Both the position numbers and the translations under genes were made by a program. A DNA stretch of 64,000 bases from assembly GCF_008087085.1 (NCBI RefSeq), contig NZ_VIYJ01000013.1, forward strand, positions 1 through 64,000, read 5' to 3'. Origin of the DNA: Nocardioides rubriscoriae. GTDB taxonomy: Bacteria > Actinomycetota > Actinomycetes > Propionibacteriales > Nocardioidaceae. Shown piece by piece: positions 49,695-57,438 of the stretch. How positions within the stretch are numbered: the stretch's first letter is position 1; each line of letters opens with the position of its first letter. The notes under the pieces were generated by a model. The model was not told the DNA's origin. It ran no database searches and saw only the letters and a program-made list of their open reading frames with translations.

Positions 49695-49949
49695 ATGACG
49701 GCTGCGCGTGCCCTGAGCTCGCCGGGGGCGATCTTCCTCGACCCCCGCGGTGGCGAGCGCGCGCTGCGGGTGTCCTGGCACCAGGAGGCGGAGGTCTGCG
49801 TGCTGTCGCTGTGGCGCGACAACGTCTGCGCCGCGACGTTCCGCCTGGCGATCGACGAGGTGCCCGACCTGATCGCGCTGCTGCGCGAGGGGCTCGACCT
49901 CTCCTTCGCCTCGACCCGCGCCTCGACCCGCGCGGCCCGGACCGCCTGA
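49695..49949 (+). CDS. Small conserved hypothetical protein (84 aa)
   Basis: An 84-residue soluble protein: DPRGGERALRVSWHQEAEVC then VLSLWRDNVCAATFRLAIDE and VPDLIALLREGL. The pattern of a small beta sheet followed by a helix ('vSWH.e...vvlSlWr...C.atFrL...d.p.Li..L') recurs in actinobacterial conserved hypotheticals. The C-terminal ARTA tail is likely disordered. It is divergent from the Fpg/Nei gene and precedes the glycerophosphodiesterase by 35 bp. No function assigned. Confidence 0.75.
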   Translation: MTAARALSSPGAIFLDPRGGERALRVSWHQEAEVCVLSLWRDNVCAATFRLAIDEVPDLIALLREGLDLSFASTRASTRAARTA

Positions 49950-49984
49950 CCCGCCCCTGCCCGTCCTGGGGCAGACTGCTCCAC

Positions 49985-50764
49985 GTGACGCCGCAGGTCG
50001 TCGCCCACCGGGGTGCCAGCCACGAGAACGCCGAGCACACGCTCGGCGCCTACCTGGCCGCTCTCGAGGTCGGCGCCGACGGCCTCGAGTGCGACGTACG
50101 GCTGACCGCCGACGGGCACCTGGTCTGCGTGCACGACCGAACCCTGCTGCGTACGGCGCAGCAGCCCGGCCTGGTCTCGACGATGGACCTCGCCGACCTC
50201 AACGAGCTCGACTTCGCGGCGTGGAAGAACCCCTGGGCCGAGCTCGACGACGAGGCGCCCGAGCGCGACGAGACCCTCGACGGCGTGCTGACGCTGCGCA
50301 AGCTGCTCGAGACCGTCGCCGACTACGACCGCCGGGTCGAGGTGGCGATCGAGACCAAGCACCCCACGCGCTACGGCGGGCTCGTCGAGCGGCGCCTGGT
50401 CGAGATGCTCACCGACTTCGGCTGGGACCAGCCGGGCTCGCCGGTGCGCGTGATGAGCTTCTCCTTCACTGCCCTGCAGCGGGTCGAGCGAGCGGCGCCC
50501 GGCGTCCAGCTGGTGCAGCTGGTCGACAAGGTGCAGTACTGGTCGATGCTGCGCCGCGTCATCGGTCCCGACTGGATCGTCGGCCCCGGCATCGACCTGC
50601 TGCGCGAGCACAAGAGGCTCGCCCGTCGGATCACCGAGAGCGGCCGCGACATGCACGTGTGGACCGTCAACACCGACCGCGACCTCACGCTCTGCCTCGA
50701 CGCGGGGGTCAAGGCCGTGATCACCGACCGCCCGGCCTACGTCCTGGAGCAGCTCGGTCGGTAG
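49985..50764 (+). CDS. Glycerophosphodiester phosphodiesterase
   Basis: A 259-residue GDPD (UgpQ-type TIM barrel) that cleaves glycerophosphodiesters to glycerol-3-phosphate and an alcohol. VVAHRGASHENAEHTLGAYL has the catalytic HRG and the EN pair, and GADGLECDVRLTADGHLVCV then HDRTLLRT gives the ExD metal site and catalytic His. VEVAIETKHPTRYGG and MHVWTVNTDRDLTLCLDAGV complete the family set. No signal peptide, so cytoplasmic. GTG 49985 sits just before the HRG strand. Confidence 0.95.
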   Translation: MTPQVVAHRGASHENAEHTLGAYLAALEVGADGLECDVRLTADGHLVCVHDRTLLRTAQQPGLVSTMDLADLNELDFAAWKNPWAELDDEAPERDETLDGVLTLRKLLETVADYDRRVEVAIETKHPTRYGGLVERRLVEMLTDFGWDQPGSPVRVMSFSFTALQRVERAAPGVQLVQLVDKVQYWSMLRRVIGPDWIVGPGIDLLREHKRLARRITESGRDMHVWTVNTDRDLTLCLDAGVKAVITDRPAYVLEQLGR

Positions 50765-50775
50765 GTTCTTTGCCC

Positions 50776-51711
50776 ATGGCGAAGAAGTCCCGCACCAAGG
50801 CCCGTGACGCTGCTCCGCTCGCCGAGGGCGAGGTCGGCCCCCGGCAGCCCTGCCCCTGCGGCTCGGGCAAGCGCTACAAGGCCTGCCACGGTGCGCCCGG
50901 CGGTGGCGACGTGTTCGTCGCGCGGCCCTTCGAGGGCCTGCCCGGCGAGTGCGACATCGTCGCGCTGCGCGAGCTGGTGCCGGCGGCCACGGCGCCGCTG
51001 ACCATCAAGGGCCACGAGGACCGCGTCGTCCAGGTCTGCACCATGCTGCCCGGCGCCAGCCCGGCGATGTCGCGCGAGAGCGGCCAGGTCTGGATCGGCC
51101 TGCAGGTGCAGCACTCCTTCGGTGACCCGTCGCGCGACCTGGCCGCCGTGCTCGAGGCGGCCCTGGCCGCCGAGGAGCCCGGCGTCATCGGGCTCACCAC
51201 GCCGCCCGGCCCCGGCCCGCGCCTGCAGGACCTCGTCGCCGACGAGACCCTCGAGGTCACCGTCCACGAGGGCTACGACTTCTGGCTCGCCGACGTCGAG
51301 GAGCGCGAGGAGCTCGCCGACGCCATGGCCCAGGCCAACGAGGGCGCGTCGCCCACGACCCGGCTCACCTCGGTCGAGGCGGCGTACTGGACCGACATGG
51401 GCACCAAGGAGTTCCTGCGCTGGGTGATGCCCGAGCCCGAGGATGCGCTGCTCGACGCCCTGTCGCGCCTGCACGCCTCCGGCCGCGACGCGATCGTGCC
51501 CGAGGCGCGCCTGATCGGCATGTTCCGCGCCCACGGCCTGCTCGCCCCGGTCTGGGAGCTCCCCCTCGGCACCGGCGCCGCCGTGCTCGAGGAGCCGGCC
51601 GCTGAGTTCAAGAAGACCCTCGACGCCGCGATGGCCGACGACACCCCGCTGACGTCCGAGGAGCGCTCCACGCGCTCGGGGCTCGCCAACCGACAGGTCA
51701 CGATCCGGTGA
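50776..51711 (+). CDS. DUF5926 family protein with SEC-C zinc motif
   Basis: A 311-residue cytoplasmic protein. Near the N-terminus it has a SEC-C zinc-binding motif (RQPCPCGSGKRYKACHG), preceded by a basic start MAKKSRTKARDAA; the rest (GGGDVFVARPFEGLPGECDI, TRLTSVEAAYWTDMGTKEFL, RWVMPEPEDALLDALSRLHA) matches the actinobacterial DUF5926 group. SEC-C motifs are used for protein or nucleic-acid contacts, as in SecA. It follows the phosphodiesterase by 11 bp and is probably co-transcribed. Biochemical role unknown. Confidence 0.88.
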   Translation: MAKKSRTKARDAAPLAEGEVGPRQPCPCGSGKRYKACHGAPGGGDVFVARPFEGLPGECDIVALRELVPAATAPLTIKGHEDRVVQVCTMLPGASPAMSRESGQVWIGLQVQHSFGDPSRDLAAVLEAALAAEEPGVIGLTTPPGPGPRLQDLVADETLEVTVHEGYDFWLADVEEREELADAMAQANEGASPTTRLTSVEAAYWTDMGTKEFLRWVMPEPEDALLDALSRLHASGRDAIVPEARLIGMFRAHGLLAPVWELPLGTGAAVLEEPAAEFKKTLDAAMADDTPLTSEERSTRSGLANRQVTIR

Positions 51712-51731
51712 CCTAGGCCTCGGCGCGTCGG

Positions 51732-52427
51732 TCAGGCGGGGACAGACCCCCGACGGGCCTCGTCGGTGCTCGTCGACCGCGGCTCGACCAGTGGCAGCAG
51801 CACCCGGGCCACCACGGCCAGCCACACGCTGGCGAGGACCAGCGCGGTGAGCACGTCGGTCGGGTGGTGGGCGCCCTGGTAGAGACGGGAGGCCGCGACG
51901 ACCGGCGGGACCAGGAGCAGCACGACGAGCCAGCGGCGCGCGGCGGGCGCGAGGTGGGCCAGCAGCAGCGCGGTGCCGCCGTAGACCACGACGCTGGTGA
52001 TCGTGTGCCCTGACGGGAAGCTGTGGTCGGGCACCAGGCCGGGGTCGAGGATCCGCACCGGGGGCCGGTCGCGCGGGACCAGCTGGGTGCAGGCGACGTA
52101 GAGGGCGAACGCGCCGGCCAGCAGCACCACGACGTAGAGCGCGGGGCGCAGCGAGCGCTGCCACACGGACACCGCGACGGCCACGACGACCCCGAGCGCG
52201 AGGCCGAACACCGTGTTGGCGAGGAAGGTGCCGACCGACGCGGCGGTGTCGAGGCCGCCGGTCCGGTGGTCGGCGAGCCAGCGCTCGACGTCGTCGTCCC
52301 AGCCGCCGACGCTGCTCTCCAGGGGGCCCGTCAGGAGCTGGCCCACGAGCAGCATGAGGCCCAGGACCACCACCCAGGCCACGGTGAGGGTCAGCGCACG
52401 GGTGCGCCACGAGGCGTCGGGGGTCAC
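51732..52427 (-). CDS. PAP2-family membrane phosphatase
   Basis: A 231-residue integral membrane phosphatase with six hydrophobic helices. The PAP2 catalytic motifs are LVPRDRPPVRI (C1), FPSGHTITSVV with the acid/base His (C2), and SRLYQGAHHPTDVLTAL with the nucleophilic His and supporting Asp (C3). It dephosphorylates lipid phosphates such as phosphatidic acid or undecaprenyl pyrophosphate on the outer side of the membrane. GTG 52427 overlaps the stop of the epimerase gene by 4 nt. Confidence 0.93.
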   Translation of the reverse strand: MTPDASWRTRALTLTVAWVVVLGLMLLVGQLLTGPLESSVGGWDDDVERWLADHRTGGLDTAASVGTFLANTVFGLALGVVVAVAVSVWQRSLRPALYVVVLLAGAFALYVACTQLVPRDRPPVRILDPGLVPDHSFPSGHTITSVVVYGGTALLLAHLAPAARRWLVVLLLVPPVVAASRLYQGAHHPTDVLTALVLASVWLAVVARVLLPLVEPRSTSTDEARRGSVPA

Positions 52428-53338
52428 GAGGAGAGCGTGCCACCCGCGCCGGGGTCGGCCAACACGTCGCGCCAGGAGTGTCGCGGCTCGTAGCCGAGCA
52501 GGTCCCGCGCCTTGTCGATGGCGTAGAAGGTCTCGTCGCGACCCATCTCGCGGCGTACCTCGACGCCGGCGTAGAAGCGGTCGCGCACCTCGGCGTTGGT
52601 CGCGGCGACCGAGAGGTCGGCGTTGGCGACGTTGAAGACCTGGTAGCCGAGACCGTCGGTCGAAAGGCAGCGCTGGGTCAGCTGGGCCAGGTCGCGGGTG
52701 TCGATGTAGGCGAAGACGTTGCGCCGGCGCAGCGCCGGGTCCGCGAGGAAGGCGGGGAACTGCTCGGCGTACTCGTGCGGCTCGATGACGTTGTTGATGC
52801 GCAGGCCGTAGACGTCGGCGCCGGTGCGGGCCTGGAAGGACCGGGCCGTGACCTCGTTGGCCACCTTCGACATCGCGTAGGCGTCCTCGGGGACCGTCGG
52901 GTGCTCCTCGTCGACCGGCAGGTAGAGAGGCGTGCGCTCGCCCTGCGCGAAGCAGATGCCGTACGTCGTCTCCGAAGAGGCGAAGACGACCTTGCGGATG
53001 CCGAGCCGCGTGGCCGCCTCGAGCACGTTGAAGGTGCTGAGCACGTTGGTCGCGTAGGTGCGGGCGTCGGAGGTCAGCAGGATCCGCGGCACGGCGGCGT
53101 AGTGCACGACCGCGTCGTACGACGGCTGCTCGGCGAGCTCGAGCTCGTCGAACGTGGCCAGCCCGGCCATGGCCGAGTAGGTCTCGCCGGCGTCGGTCAG
53201 GTCGACCCGCAGGTCGGCGACGTCGGGGTGGCCCAGGGGGACGAGATCGGCGTTGGTGACCTGGTGGCCCTGCTCGGCGAGGTGGGTGGCGACGTGCTTG
53301 CCGGCCTTGCCGCTGGCCCCGGTGAAGAAGATGCGCAT
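52424..53338 (-). CDS. NAD-dependent epimerase/dehydratase (extended SDR)
   Basis: A 304-residue extended short-chain dehydrogenase. The cofactor loop is MRIFFTGASGKAGKHVATHL (GxxGxxG), the catalytic serine region is VVFASSETTYG, and the YxxxK pair is in DAYAMSKVANEVTARSFQAR. LRINNVIEPHEYAEQFPAFL and FAYIDTRDLAQLTQRCL follow as in nucleotide-sugar epimerases and uronate-type dehydrogenases. The substrate is unknown. ATG 53338 starts directly at the first beta strand. The stop overlaps the PAP2 gene, so a link to envelope sugars or lipids is possible. Confidence 0.9.
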   Translation of the reverse strand: MRIFFTGASGKAGKHVATHLAEQGHQVTNADLVPLGHPDVADLRVDLTDAGETYSAMAGLATFDELELAEQPSYDAVVHYAAVPRILLTSDARTYATNVLSTFNVLEAATRLGIRKVVFASSETTYGICFAQGERTPLYLPVDEEHPTVPEDAYAMSKVANEVTARSFQARTGADVYGLRINNVIEPHEYAEQFPAFLADPALRRRNVFAYIDTRDLAQLTQRCLSTDGLGYQVFNVANADLSVAATNAEVRDRFYAGVEVRREMGRDETFYAIDKARDLLGYEPRHSWRDVLADPGAGGTLSS

Positions 53339-53387
53339 TCGGGTGACAACCATCGGGGCCGCCGAATCCTTCCGTCGGGTGCCGGCG

Positions 53388-54380
53388 TCAGGTGCGGGGC
53401 CGGACCGCCCAGGCGGCCAGCCGGGAGTAGCCCTTGACCGAGAGCCGCTTGAGCCGGCGGAACTGGAAGTCGGGGTGGTGCACGTCGTCGTCCTCGGAGG
53501 TGCCGGTGAGCGCCTCGTAGGCGCCGCGATCCACCAGGACGGTCCCGGGGCGGGCCACCGAGGTGAGCCGGGCGGCGATGTTGACGGTCTCGCCGTAGAC
53601 GTCGCCCAGGCGGCGCACGGTCTCGCCGTGCGCGAGCCCGGCCCGCACCTCGGGGAACGGGTCGTCGGCGCCGGAGCCGCGCCGGCAGAGCTCGAGGGCG
53701 GCGTCGAGCGCGGCGCGGGTGTCGTCGGCGACGAAGAGGACCTCGTCGCCGATGTTCTTGATGATCCGGCCGCCCTGGGCCGCGACCAGGGCGGTGGTCT
53801 CGCTCTCGAACCGCTCGATCCACTCGACCAGCTCGTGCTCGGTCAGCGACTTGCTGCGCGAGGTGTAGCCGACGATGTCGACGAAGACCACGGTCAGAGG
53901 CGCCGAGCCGCTCGACGTCGGGTCGGCGCTGGTGAGCCGGCGCGCACCGGCGCTGACCAGGTGACGGCGCCACACGTAGCTCTGCAGGGCCTCGACGCGC
54001 GGCACGACCTCGGAGGCCAGTGCGGCCATGCTCTCGTCGAGGTCGGCGCCGCTCTCGAGCGCGACCGTCGCGAGCAGGCTGGTCTGCCAGTCGGCGAGCC
54101 GGGCGAAGCTGCGACCCCAGGTGCGCACCAGCGCCTCCTGGCGCTCGGCCGACAGGATGCCGAGCTCGACGAGGTCCTGGGCGGCACGCAGCGCGTCGAC
54201 GTCGGCCTGGGTGAAGACGACCTCGTCGTCGGCGACCTGGGCGAAGCCGAGCAGTGCCCACAGGCGCACGGCGTCCTCGAGGGGGACACCGGAGGCCGCG
54301 ACGACCTGCTCGCGCGTGAGCCCCGGCGCCTCACCGAGCAGGTAGGCGTCGAGCCGGTCGAGCGGGTCGTCGTCGCTCAG
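53388..54380 (-). CDS. Class III adenylate cyclase (Rv1264-like), probable CTG start
   Basis: A membrane-free class III nucleotide cyclase making cAMP. The N-terminal ~150 residues (GLTREQVVAASGVPLEDAVR, LWALLGFAQVADDEVVFTQA) resemble the autoinhibitory domain of M. tuberculosis Rv1264. In the catalytic domain FVDIVGY (Asp168) and GDEVLFV (Asp212) bind metal, Lys208 and Asp260 select adenine, and NIAARLT gives Asn267 and Arg271 as transition-state residues. All are present, numbered from CTG 54380. That CTG overlaps the preceding TGA and has AAGGGG upstream; the only standard start, GTG 54269, would remove part of the regulatory domain. Confidence 0.88.
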   Translation of the reverse strand: MSDDDPLDRLDAYLLGEAPGLTREQVVAASGVPLEDAVRLWALLGFAQVADDEVVFTQADVDALRAAQDLVELGILSAERQEALVRTWGRSFARLADWQTSLLATVALESGADLDESMAALASEVVPRVEALQSYVWRRHLVSAGARRLTSADPTSSGSAPLTVVFVDIVGYTSRSKSLTEHELVEWIERFESETTALVAAQGGRIIKNIGDEVLFVADDTRAALDAALELCRRGSGADDPFPEVRAGLAHGETVRRLGDVYGETVNIAARLTSVARPGTVLVDRGAYEALTGTSEDDDVHHPDFQFRRLKRLSVKGYSRLAAWAVRPRT

Positions 54381-54754
54381 CTCGAGGTCCCCTTCATGCG
54401 GGCCTCGACGACGGCGGTGAGCTTGTCGCGGAACGACGGCATCTCCGACAGCAGCTCGTTGATGTCGTCGTCGGTGAAGTGGATCGCCACCAGCGGCGTC
54501 AGGGACACGATCGAGGCGGTGCGCAGGGTGTGACCGACGATCGCGGCCTCGCCGACGATGTCACCGGCGCCGAGCTGGGCGATCTCCTGGCCGTCGCGGC
54601 GCACCGACACGGTGCCCTCGAGCAGGATGTAGGCCTTGTCGGCCGGGGTGTCCTCCCAGATCGGCGACCAGCCCTGGGGCAGCTTGACCCGCCGTCCGTG
54701 CGCACTGATCTGCGCGATCTCCTTGGACGTGAACGAGTCGAAGAACGAAGCCAT
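54377..54754 (-). CDS. Stand-alone cyclic-nucleotide-binding protein
   Basis: A 125-residue single cNMP-binding domain without HTH, kinase or channel parts. AYILLEGTVSVRRDGQEIAQ and then LGAGDIVGEAAIVGHTLRTA form the beta roll and phosphate-binding cassette ('G.ivGE.a...'), although the usual Arg after 'RTA' needs alignment to confirm. It lies directly upstream of the adenylate cyclase gene, overlapping it by 4 nt if the CTG start is used. The protein may sense the cyclase product or regulate the cyclase. Start ATG 54754. Confidence 0.88.
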   Translation of the reverse strand: MASFFDSFTSKEIAQISAHGRRVKLPQGWSPIWEDTPADKAYILLEGTVSVRRDGQEIAQLGAGDIVGEAAIVGHTLRTASIVSLTPLVAIHFTDDDINELLSEMPSFRDKLTAVVEARMKGTSS

Positions 54755-54877
54755 GGGTCAGCCTTCCTTGGCCGGTGGTGGTGCGGTCGTGCTGCACGGT
54801 GGAGGGAGCGGGTCGATCCTGGCCGAGGTTACCGACGGGTGTCCACCGTGTCCGGCGCTCGGCCGAGTCGGCAGCGG

Positions 54878-56083
54878 CTAGAGCGGGTCGCGCTCGATCG
54901 GGCAGCTCATGCACCGCGGGCCGCCGCGGCCCGAGCCCAGCTCGGAGCCGGCGATGCGCACGACCTCGATGCCGGCGTCCTCGAGACGGGCGTTGGTGCC
55001 GTGGTTGCGCTCGTAGGCGACCGCGACGCGGGGGGCCAGGGCCAGGGTGTTGTTGCCGTCGTCCCACTGCTCGCGCTCGGCCTCGACGGGGTCGAGACCG
55101 GTGGCGATGCGGTGCACCTTGGCGACGCCCATCGCGTCGGCGGCGGCCTCGAGGAACGGGCGGGCCGGCGCCACGTCGAGGTGCAGGGCGCCGTCGTCGT
55201 CCTGGCCCTGGGCCGTGACGGCGTAGGCGACCAGCGAGTCGGCGACGTTCTCGTAGACGACCATGAGGTCGACGTCGACCATGGTGCAGATGGTGTCGAG
55301 GTGCATGGTCGCCCGCTCCTGGGCGATCGGGACCGCGAGCACGGTGTGGGCGAGGTCCTGGTCGAAGACCTGACGGGCCAGCCGCTCGACGCCGGCGGGG
55401 GTGGTGCGCTCGCCGACGCCGACCGCGACGACGCCGGGGCTCAGCAGCAACACGTCGCCGCCCTCGACGTGCTCGTAGTGGGAGCCGTGGATCCGCGGGG
55501 AGCCGACGAAGCGCGGGTGCAGCGTGTAGATCAGCTCGGTCAGCTGGGTCTCGCGCTTGCGGGCCGGCATCGCGAGGCTGGTGATCGCGACCCGGTCGCG
55601 CACCCACACCGAGGAGTCGCGGGTGAAGAGCAGGTTGGGCAGCGGGTCGACGAGGAACGCGTCGCTGGCCAGCAGCGAGGTCACCAGCCCGAAGCCGCCG
55701 CGTACCTCGTCGTTGCGGATGCCCGCGGTGAGGTACGTCGTGAGGTCGGCCGGCGTGGCGTCGCCGAGGAAGCCGCGCAGGTAGTGGCGCATCGTGTCGC
55801 CCAGGTCGAGGTCGCCCAGCACGGTGTCGATCGCCGCCTGCCGGGCGTCGTCGTGCGCGAGGGTCTCGGTGAGCAGCTCGGTGAGGTAGAGGACCTCGAC
55901 GTCGCGGTCGCGCAGGGCCTGCGCGAACGCGTCGTGCTCCTCCTGCGCGCGAGCGACCCACGGGATGCCGTCGAAGAGCAGCCGGTCGTTGTTGCGCGGC
56001 GTGAGCCGGCTGAGCTCGGGTCCTGGGCGGTGGAGCATCACCGTCCTGAGTCGTCCGACCTCGCTGTCCGCACCATGAGCCAT
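54878..56083 (-). CDS. arcA: Arginine deiminase
   Basis: A 401-residue arginine deiminase that converts arginine to citrulline and ammonia, the first step of the ADI pathway. LPNLLFTRDSSVWVRDRVAI, GSHYEHVEGGDVLLLSPGVV, and ATMHLDTICTMVDVDLMVVY hold the substrate Asp, the Glu/His pair and metal-free catalytic set; the nucleophile is Cys391 in RGGPRCMSCPIERDPL. No arcB, arcC or arcD is next to it, so either the pathway is scattered or citrulline is the product. A GntR-type palindrome lies 25 bp upstream. Confidence 0.95.
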   Translation of the reverse strand: MAHGADSEVGRLRTVMLHRPGPELSRLTPRNNDRLLFDGIPWVARAQEEHDAFAQALRDRDVEVLYLTELLTETLAHDDARQAAIDTVLGDLDLGDTMRHYLRGFLGDATPADLTTYLTAGIRNDEVRGGFGLVTSLLASDAFLVDPLPNLLFTRDSSVWVRDRVAITSLAMPARKRETQLTELIYTLHPRFVGSPRIHGSHYEHVEGGDVLLLSPGVVAVGVGERTTPAGVERLARQVFDQDLAHTVLAVPIAQERATMHLDTICTMVDVDLMVVYENVADSLVAYAVTAQGQDDDGALHLDVAPARPFLEAAADAMGVAKVHRIATGLDPVEAEREQWDDGNNTLALAPRVAVAYERNHGTNARLEDAGIEVVRIAGSELGSGRGGPRCMSCPIERDPL

Positions 56084-56105
56084 GGCCGCAGCCTAGTGAC
56101 TCCCA

Positions 56106-56123
56106 AGATTGTCAGACAATTCT
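56106..56123. promoter_or_regulatory. GntR/FadR-type palindrome upstream of arcA
   Basis: ATTGTC-A-GACAAT (56108-56120) inside AGATTGTCAGACAATTCT, an AT-rich island in GC-rich DNA. The TTGTCnGACAA core is typical of operators for FCD-type GntR regulators. It lies 25 bp upstream of the arcA start and may control it. No such regulator is encoded nearby. Confidence 0.5.
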
Positions 56124-56135
56124 GCGACCTCGTCG

Positions 56136-56200
56136 GGATAGTCCCCGACGAAGATCAAGGTCCCGGACGCGAGATCGTTGATTTTCGTCAGGGACTGTCC
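56136..56200. repeat. Palindromic intergenic repeat, family A copy 2
   Basis: Stem AGTCCCCGACGAAGATCA (56140-56157) with TGATTTTCGTCAGGGACT (56179-56196), two wobble-type mismatches, extended by GGGAT/GTCCC at the ends. It shares the core with copy 1 at 18471-18527 but lies between divergent genes (arcA and the DUF4446 gene), so termination is not its role here. Confidence 0.65.
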
Positions 56201-56256
56201 CGGCCCGGGGCGGCCTGCGGTGCGCCTGGCCCGGCCGGGTCTCGGGCCCGCCTACC

Positions 56257-56658
56257 GTGGGGGCCGTGCCCGCCGTCCTGTCCGTCCTCGCCCTGGTGCT
56301 GGCGGCGACCGCCGTGGGGATCGCCGTCGTCACCCTGCGTCGGACGCACCGGCGTTCCGACGGCTCCGACCTGCCGTCGGACCTGCTCGGCCTACGACGC
56401 GAGGTCGCGGCCCTGCGCGCCGAGGCCGGCGACGGCCTGCGCCACCTCGCCGTGGTCCGCTACGACGCGTTCGGCGACATGGGCGGCCACCTGTCGTGGA
56501 GCCTGGCCCTGCTCGACGACCGCGGCGACGGGGTCGTGATCAGCTCGATCCACGGGCGCAGCGAGGCCCGGACCTACGCCAAGAGCATCAGCGCCTGGAC
56601 CAGCGACCAGCAGCTCTCGCCCGAGGAGGACGAGGCGGTCGCCCAGGCCCGTGCCTGA
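56257..56658 (+). CDS. DUF4446 family protein
   Basis: A 133-residue membrane-anchored protein with one N-terminal helix (VLSVLALVLAATAVGIAVVT). The conserved cytoplasmic part is LAVVRYDAFGDMGGHLSWSL, then ALLDDRGDGVVISSIHGRSE and ARTYAKSISAWTSDQQLSPE, the exact DUF4446 pattern ('vRYdaF.d.gG.lSf..AlLD..g.GvviTsi.gR...r.Y.K'). The role is unknown, but the family is widespread in Gram-positive bacteria. GTG 56257 or GTG 56266 may be the start. Confidence 0.9.
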   Translation: MGAVPAVLSVLALVLAATAVGIAVVTLRRTHRRSDGSDLPSDLLGLRREVAALRAEAGDGLRHLAVVRYDAFGDMGGHLSWSLALLDDRGDGVVISSIHGRSEARTYAKSISAWTSDQQLSPEEDEAVAQARA

Positions 56659-56681
56659 AGGGCCGACCGGCTGACGCGGCG

Positions 56682-57236
56682 TCAGGCCGCCGGTCGCGCG
56701 ACGGTGATCCGGCCGCGTACGTCGACGCGGCGCACCTGGCGCAGCGTGGCGAGGTGCACGCACATCAGCACGAACAGCCCGACGTAGAGCACGATCGGGT
56801 AGAGCCGCACGCTCGAGGCGTCGCTGATCATCTCCCAGGGCCACGTCATCGCGACGTCGTGGGACGCGGCGGCCGCGGCGACGAAGCCGGCGGTCATGGT
56901 GAGGTCCCAGATCGCGAGCACCACCAGCCCGGCGACCTCGAGCCGCATCGCGCGCTGCCGCGTGATCCCGGCCATGAGCAGCGCCCCGCCGCCGAGGGCG
57001 AGCGAGCCGGTGAGCGGCCGCATCCACATCCCGGCCTCGTCGAAGACGCCGGCACCGCCGTTGAGCAGGATCAGCCCACCCGCGAAGACGCCGACGAACG
57101 CATGGACGGCGAGCAGGCCCTGCCGATTGGCCCGCTCCCACTGCTGTTGACCCCGTGCACCGAACACCAGAGCGGCGGCCCGGGCGCCGTCGGCCGGCCC
57201 GTGCCGGGGCACGGGGTGCATGCGGGTGGTCACCAT
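56682..57236 (-). CDS. Membrane protein of unknown function (184 aa)
   Basis: A 184-residue protein with four hydrophobic segments: AVHAFVGVFAGGLILLNG, LTGSLALGGGALLMAG, LEVAGLVVLAIWDLTMTAGF and LYPIVLYVGLFVLMCVHL. Both termini are basic and likely cytoplasmic. No motif identifies a family. It is convergent with the DUF4446 gene and divergent from the MFS gene. ATG 57236 is used since codons further upstream add only a polar extension. Confidence 0.65.
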   Translation of the reverse strand: MVTTRMHPVPRHGPADGARAAALVFGARGQQQWERANRQGLLAVHAFVGVFAGGLILLNGGAGVFDEAGMWMRPLTGSLALGGGALLMAGITRQRAMRLEVAGLVVLAIWDLTMTAGFVAAAAASHDVAMTWPWEMISDASSVRLYPIVLYVGLFVLMCVHLATLRQVRRVDVRGRITVARPAA

Positions 57237-57438
57237 GCGACCAGTCTGGTCGGTCGCCGGCCCGCCCACAGCCGCCGTGCGGGTCGACCGGCATGGTCAT
57301 CTCGACCCCCCACCCCTTCCGATCGGCCATCCGGGGTCGGTGCCGAGGTCGGTGTCGAGGTCGCCGCCGAGGTGAAGCCGACGAGGTGGCGCCCGCTCGG
57401 GTGAGACGGCCCCCGGTGGCGGCGTCCAGGATGGCCCC

